Shown here piece after piece: positions 62,579-64,000 of a DNA stretch of 64,000 bases. This DNA comes from UTCHB3 sp964531325 (GTDB lineage Bacteria; Bacteroidota; Ignavibacteria; Ignavibacteriales; Ignavibacteriaceae). Numbering within the stretch: the first letter of the stretch is position 1; each line of letters starts with the position of its first letter. The notes beneath the pieces are model-generated. The model searched no databases and was not told the origin of the DNA. It saw only the letters and a list, made by a program, of their open reading frames with translations. The stretch spans positions 1 through 64,000 of the forward strand of contig CAZHCW010000002.1 in NCBI GenBank assembly GCA_964531325.1. The letters run 5' to 3'. Both the position numbers and the translations under genes were made by a program.

Positions 62579-63367
62579 TTATATTGATAAAAATTCTTTA
62601 ATAAGAATGTAGGCACCCACACCGGTGATAAACCATGCAAAGCCTGTTTTTAATTTCTGACTGTCTATTTTTGATGTTAGATATCCCCCGGTTAAAATTC
62701 CGGCTACCATCAAAACGGTAAATTTTAATAAAAACATCCAATCAATATTTTCCAACCCCGATGCACCTGCAATAAAACCGCTCAACGCATTCACTGAAAT
62801 TATCATCAATGATGTCCCTATTGCCTTTTTCATATCCATTCCGGCAACCAGAACAAGCACAGGCACAACCATAAATCCACCACCCGCACCAAGCAAACCC
62901 ATTATTATACCAAGCAGAGCACCCTGCAAAGCGAGCCGTTTAACATCAAAAACAGGTTTATTCTCCTGTTCGGGCTTCTTTTTCAGCATTGAATAAGCTG
63001 CATAAAAAATCAAAAATGCAAAAAGCCCTAAAAGTAATGTCTGTTTCGCAATTACCAGATTATCGTTGCTGAATATCTCATCAGGAATCAAAGGAACAAT
63101 CGTCCCCCTCGTTACGATCACAGTTACAAGCGATGGAATCGAAAAATAGAGTGCAGGTTTAAGTTCAATATTACCCTGAATTATATTTTTGATCGCTCCT
63201 ACAAGAGAAGTCATACCCACCACAAACAGGGAATAACCCGTTGCAGTTATAATATCGAGCCTCAGAAGATAAGTAAAAACAGGCACTGCAAGAATTGATC
63301 CTCCTGCACCCGTTAAACCCATCACTGCACCGATCAAAAATGCGATTACTAAGGTTATAAGTTCCAT
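62579..63367 (-). CDS. TauE/SafE-family sulfite/sulfur-anion exporter
   Basis: The protein has 262 residues with about seven hydrophobic helices. The duplicated TauE/SafE motif is clear: 'LIGAVMGLTGAGGSILAVPV' in the first half and 'GIIMGLLGAGGGFMVVPVLV' in the second. The family exports sulfite, sulfoacetate or related anions. It opens the leftward sulfur cluster ahead of the two rhodanese genes; sulfite formed by the persulfide dioxygenase-like enzyme is a natural substrate. This role is inferred. Confidence 0.92.
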   Translation of the reverse strand: MELITLVIAFLIGAVMGLTGAGGSILAVPVFTYLLRLDIITATGYSLFVVGMTSLVGAIKNIIQGNIELKPALYFSIPSLVTVIVTRGTIVPLIPDEIFSNDNLVIAKQTLLLGLFAFLIFYAAYSMLKKKPEQENKPVFDVKRLALQGALLGIIMGLLGAGGGFMVVPVLVLVAGMDMKKAIGTSLMIISVNALSGFIAGASGLENIDWMFLLKFTVLMVAGILTGGYLTSKIDSQKLKTGFAWFITGVGAYILIKEFLSI

Positions 63368-63474
63368 AAATAATTATTTCTTTTAAGTATTAATAAGATA
63401 GACGAATCCAAAAAAGGATTCAAACGAGGAAGTTAAATTAATAAGAAGGGTGTAAAGGAAGAAAAATAAAAAAA

Positions 63475-63545
63475 ATAGAGGGGAAAACCACAGAGCCTCG
63501 GACCTCACCCCCGACCCCTCTCCTAAAAGGCGAGGGGAGGATGAA
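63475..63545. repeat. GC-rich palindromic intergenic element
   Basis: Within an AT-rich spacer, CCCCTCTCC and the facing GGCGAGGGG form an imperfect palindrome, preceded by 'cacagagcctcgg'. It resembles the dispersed 'CTCACCCC...CCTCTCC' type elements seen in many bacterial genomes. It is not protein-coding. Confidence 0.6.
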
Positions 63546-63570
63546 GGTTGAGTTTTTTAAGAAAAATTAG

Positions 63571-63711
63571 GTTGTATCCGCATCATCCGCGTTCTATTAT
63601 AAAACCCCCATCCGTGAAATTCCGTGTTAAATCCGTGAAATCCGTGGAACTATTAAAAAACCTATCCGCGATAATCCGCTTTATCCGCGTCATCCGCGTT
63701 CTATTAAAAAC
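63571..63711. repeat. ATCCGCG/ATCCGTG degenerate tandem repeat block
   Basis: Roughly a dozen copies of (A/T)TCCGC or (A/T)TCCGTG occur at about 9-13-base intervals. The two ends are near-identical: 'catcatccgcgttctatta' at 63581-63599 and 'gtcatccgcgttctatta' at 63689-63706. There is no open frame of note. Together with the preceding palindrome it fills the 355-base gap between the TauE/SafE gene and the last gene. Confidence 0.8.
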
Positions 63712-63722
63712 TAACAACAGGG

Positions 63723-64000
63723 TTAATTCACAACTTCAGGTTGCATGTCATCAGGTCTTGTAACAAATTTTACCTTAAGTGGGGTTTTTCCGTCCTGTCC
63801 GATAATATCAAGTTTGGTTGTGGCAGTAAGGATAATCTCGCTAACAGATACAGCATCAATTCCAAACACACAGTTTTGGGTTTGTTTCATATTCTCAGGA
63901 ATAACAAATCCTTCAAATGAGTTTCCGCCACCATTTTGGGCTTTTGGTCTTTTATAATATTCCTGGGCAACAACAACCACTTCATACAACTCGGATGCCA
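63723..64000 (-). CDS. Partial hypothetical gene, 3' end only (continues past the window edge)
   Basis: About 92 C-terminal residues are visible. The frame remains open to the window end, upstream of the first usable TTG codon, so the true start lies outside. Visible segments are 'YEVVVVAQEYYKRPKAQNG', 'GFVIPENMKQTQNCVFGID' and a Lys/Pro-rich end. I do not recognise a family. The sequence looks coding, with hydrophobic strands alternating with charged turns. Confidence 0.6.
   Translation of the reverse strand, partial: ASELYEVVVVAQEYYKRPKAQNGGGNSFEGFVIPENMKQTQNCVFGIDAVSVSEIILTATTKLDIIGQDGKTPLKVKFVTRPDDMQPEVVN

Noticed and set aside
63571..63711. CRISPR array
   Set aside because: Units are short (about 7 bases), irregularly spaced and degenerate, with no uniform repeats of 24-40 bases, no unique spacers and no cas genes in the window.

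Overview
The window looks like a chromosomal segment from a member of the Ignavibacteria or a close relative in the Bacteroidota/Chlorobi group. The evidence is AT-rich DNA and many secreted proteins that end in a type IX secretion (T9SS) type A sorting domain with the 'NFPNPFNP' signature (seven carriers). PorV-like and TonB-dependent outer-membrane proteins, Bacteroidota-type YebC and a two-subunit 2-oxoacid:ferredoxin oxidoreductase fit the same group. No phage, transposase or CRISPR array was found.

Layout. Positions 13-3948 carry a T9SS adhesin-like protein, a secreted YtcJ-type amidohydrolase and prmA. Positions 4060-14651 form a tightly packed envelope operon: TonB-dependent receptor, T9SS surface protein, PorV-like protein, two small beta-barrels and two tandem GHL10 glycoside hydrolases, one a lipoprotein and one T9SS-sorted. 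An exact nine-copy octamer repeat follows. Positions 14766-23228 hold a SnoaL-like lipoprotein and AlkD-like DNA repair protein, then the leftward operon DHH phosphoesterase - pepA - EcsC - recG, then a SulP transporter. Positions 23396-27133 hold korAB and an exported beta-carbonic anhydrase.

Positions 27207-43139 are rich in large exported proteins: an FG-GAP protein, a 1320-residue beta-helix protein whose signal peptide is out of frame at a C8 tract, a VIT/VWA protein, a secreted TPR-CHAT protease-like protein and a DUF3160 protein. yebC sits among them. A soluble GAF-PAS histidine kinase follows. Positions 45238-47840 hold a type III polyketide synthase with an isoprenylcysteine-methyltransferase-like partner and an alpha/beta hydrolase. 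Three tRNAs (Glu, Arg, Pro) lie at 47899-48211, followed by a TPR protein and a LolCDE-like ABC exporter.

The most interesting region is 53161-59614. A leftward set (outer-membrane beta-barrel, 14-heme cytochrome, 7-heme lipoprotein cytochrome) is divergent from a histidine kinase whose periplasmic sensor itself has two heme-c motifs, and from an NtrC-type regulator. Together they look like a porin-cytochrome electron conduit with its own heme-based redox sensor. An archaemetzincin and a lipoprotein follow. The window closes with a sulfur/persulfide cluster (MBL-rhodanese fusion, single rhodanese, TauE/SafE exporter), a patch of dispersed intergenic repeats and the 3' part of an unidentified gene.
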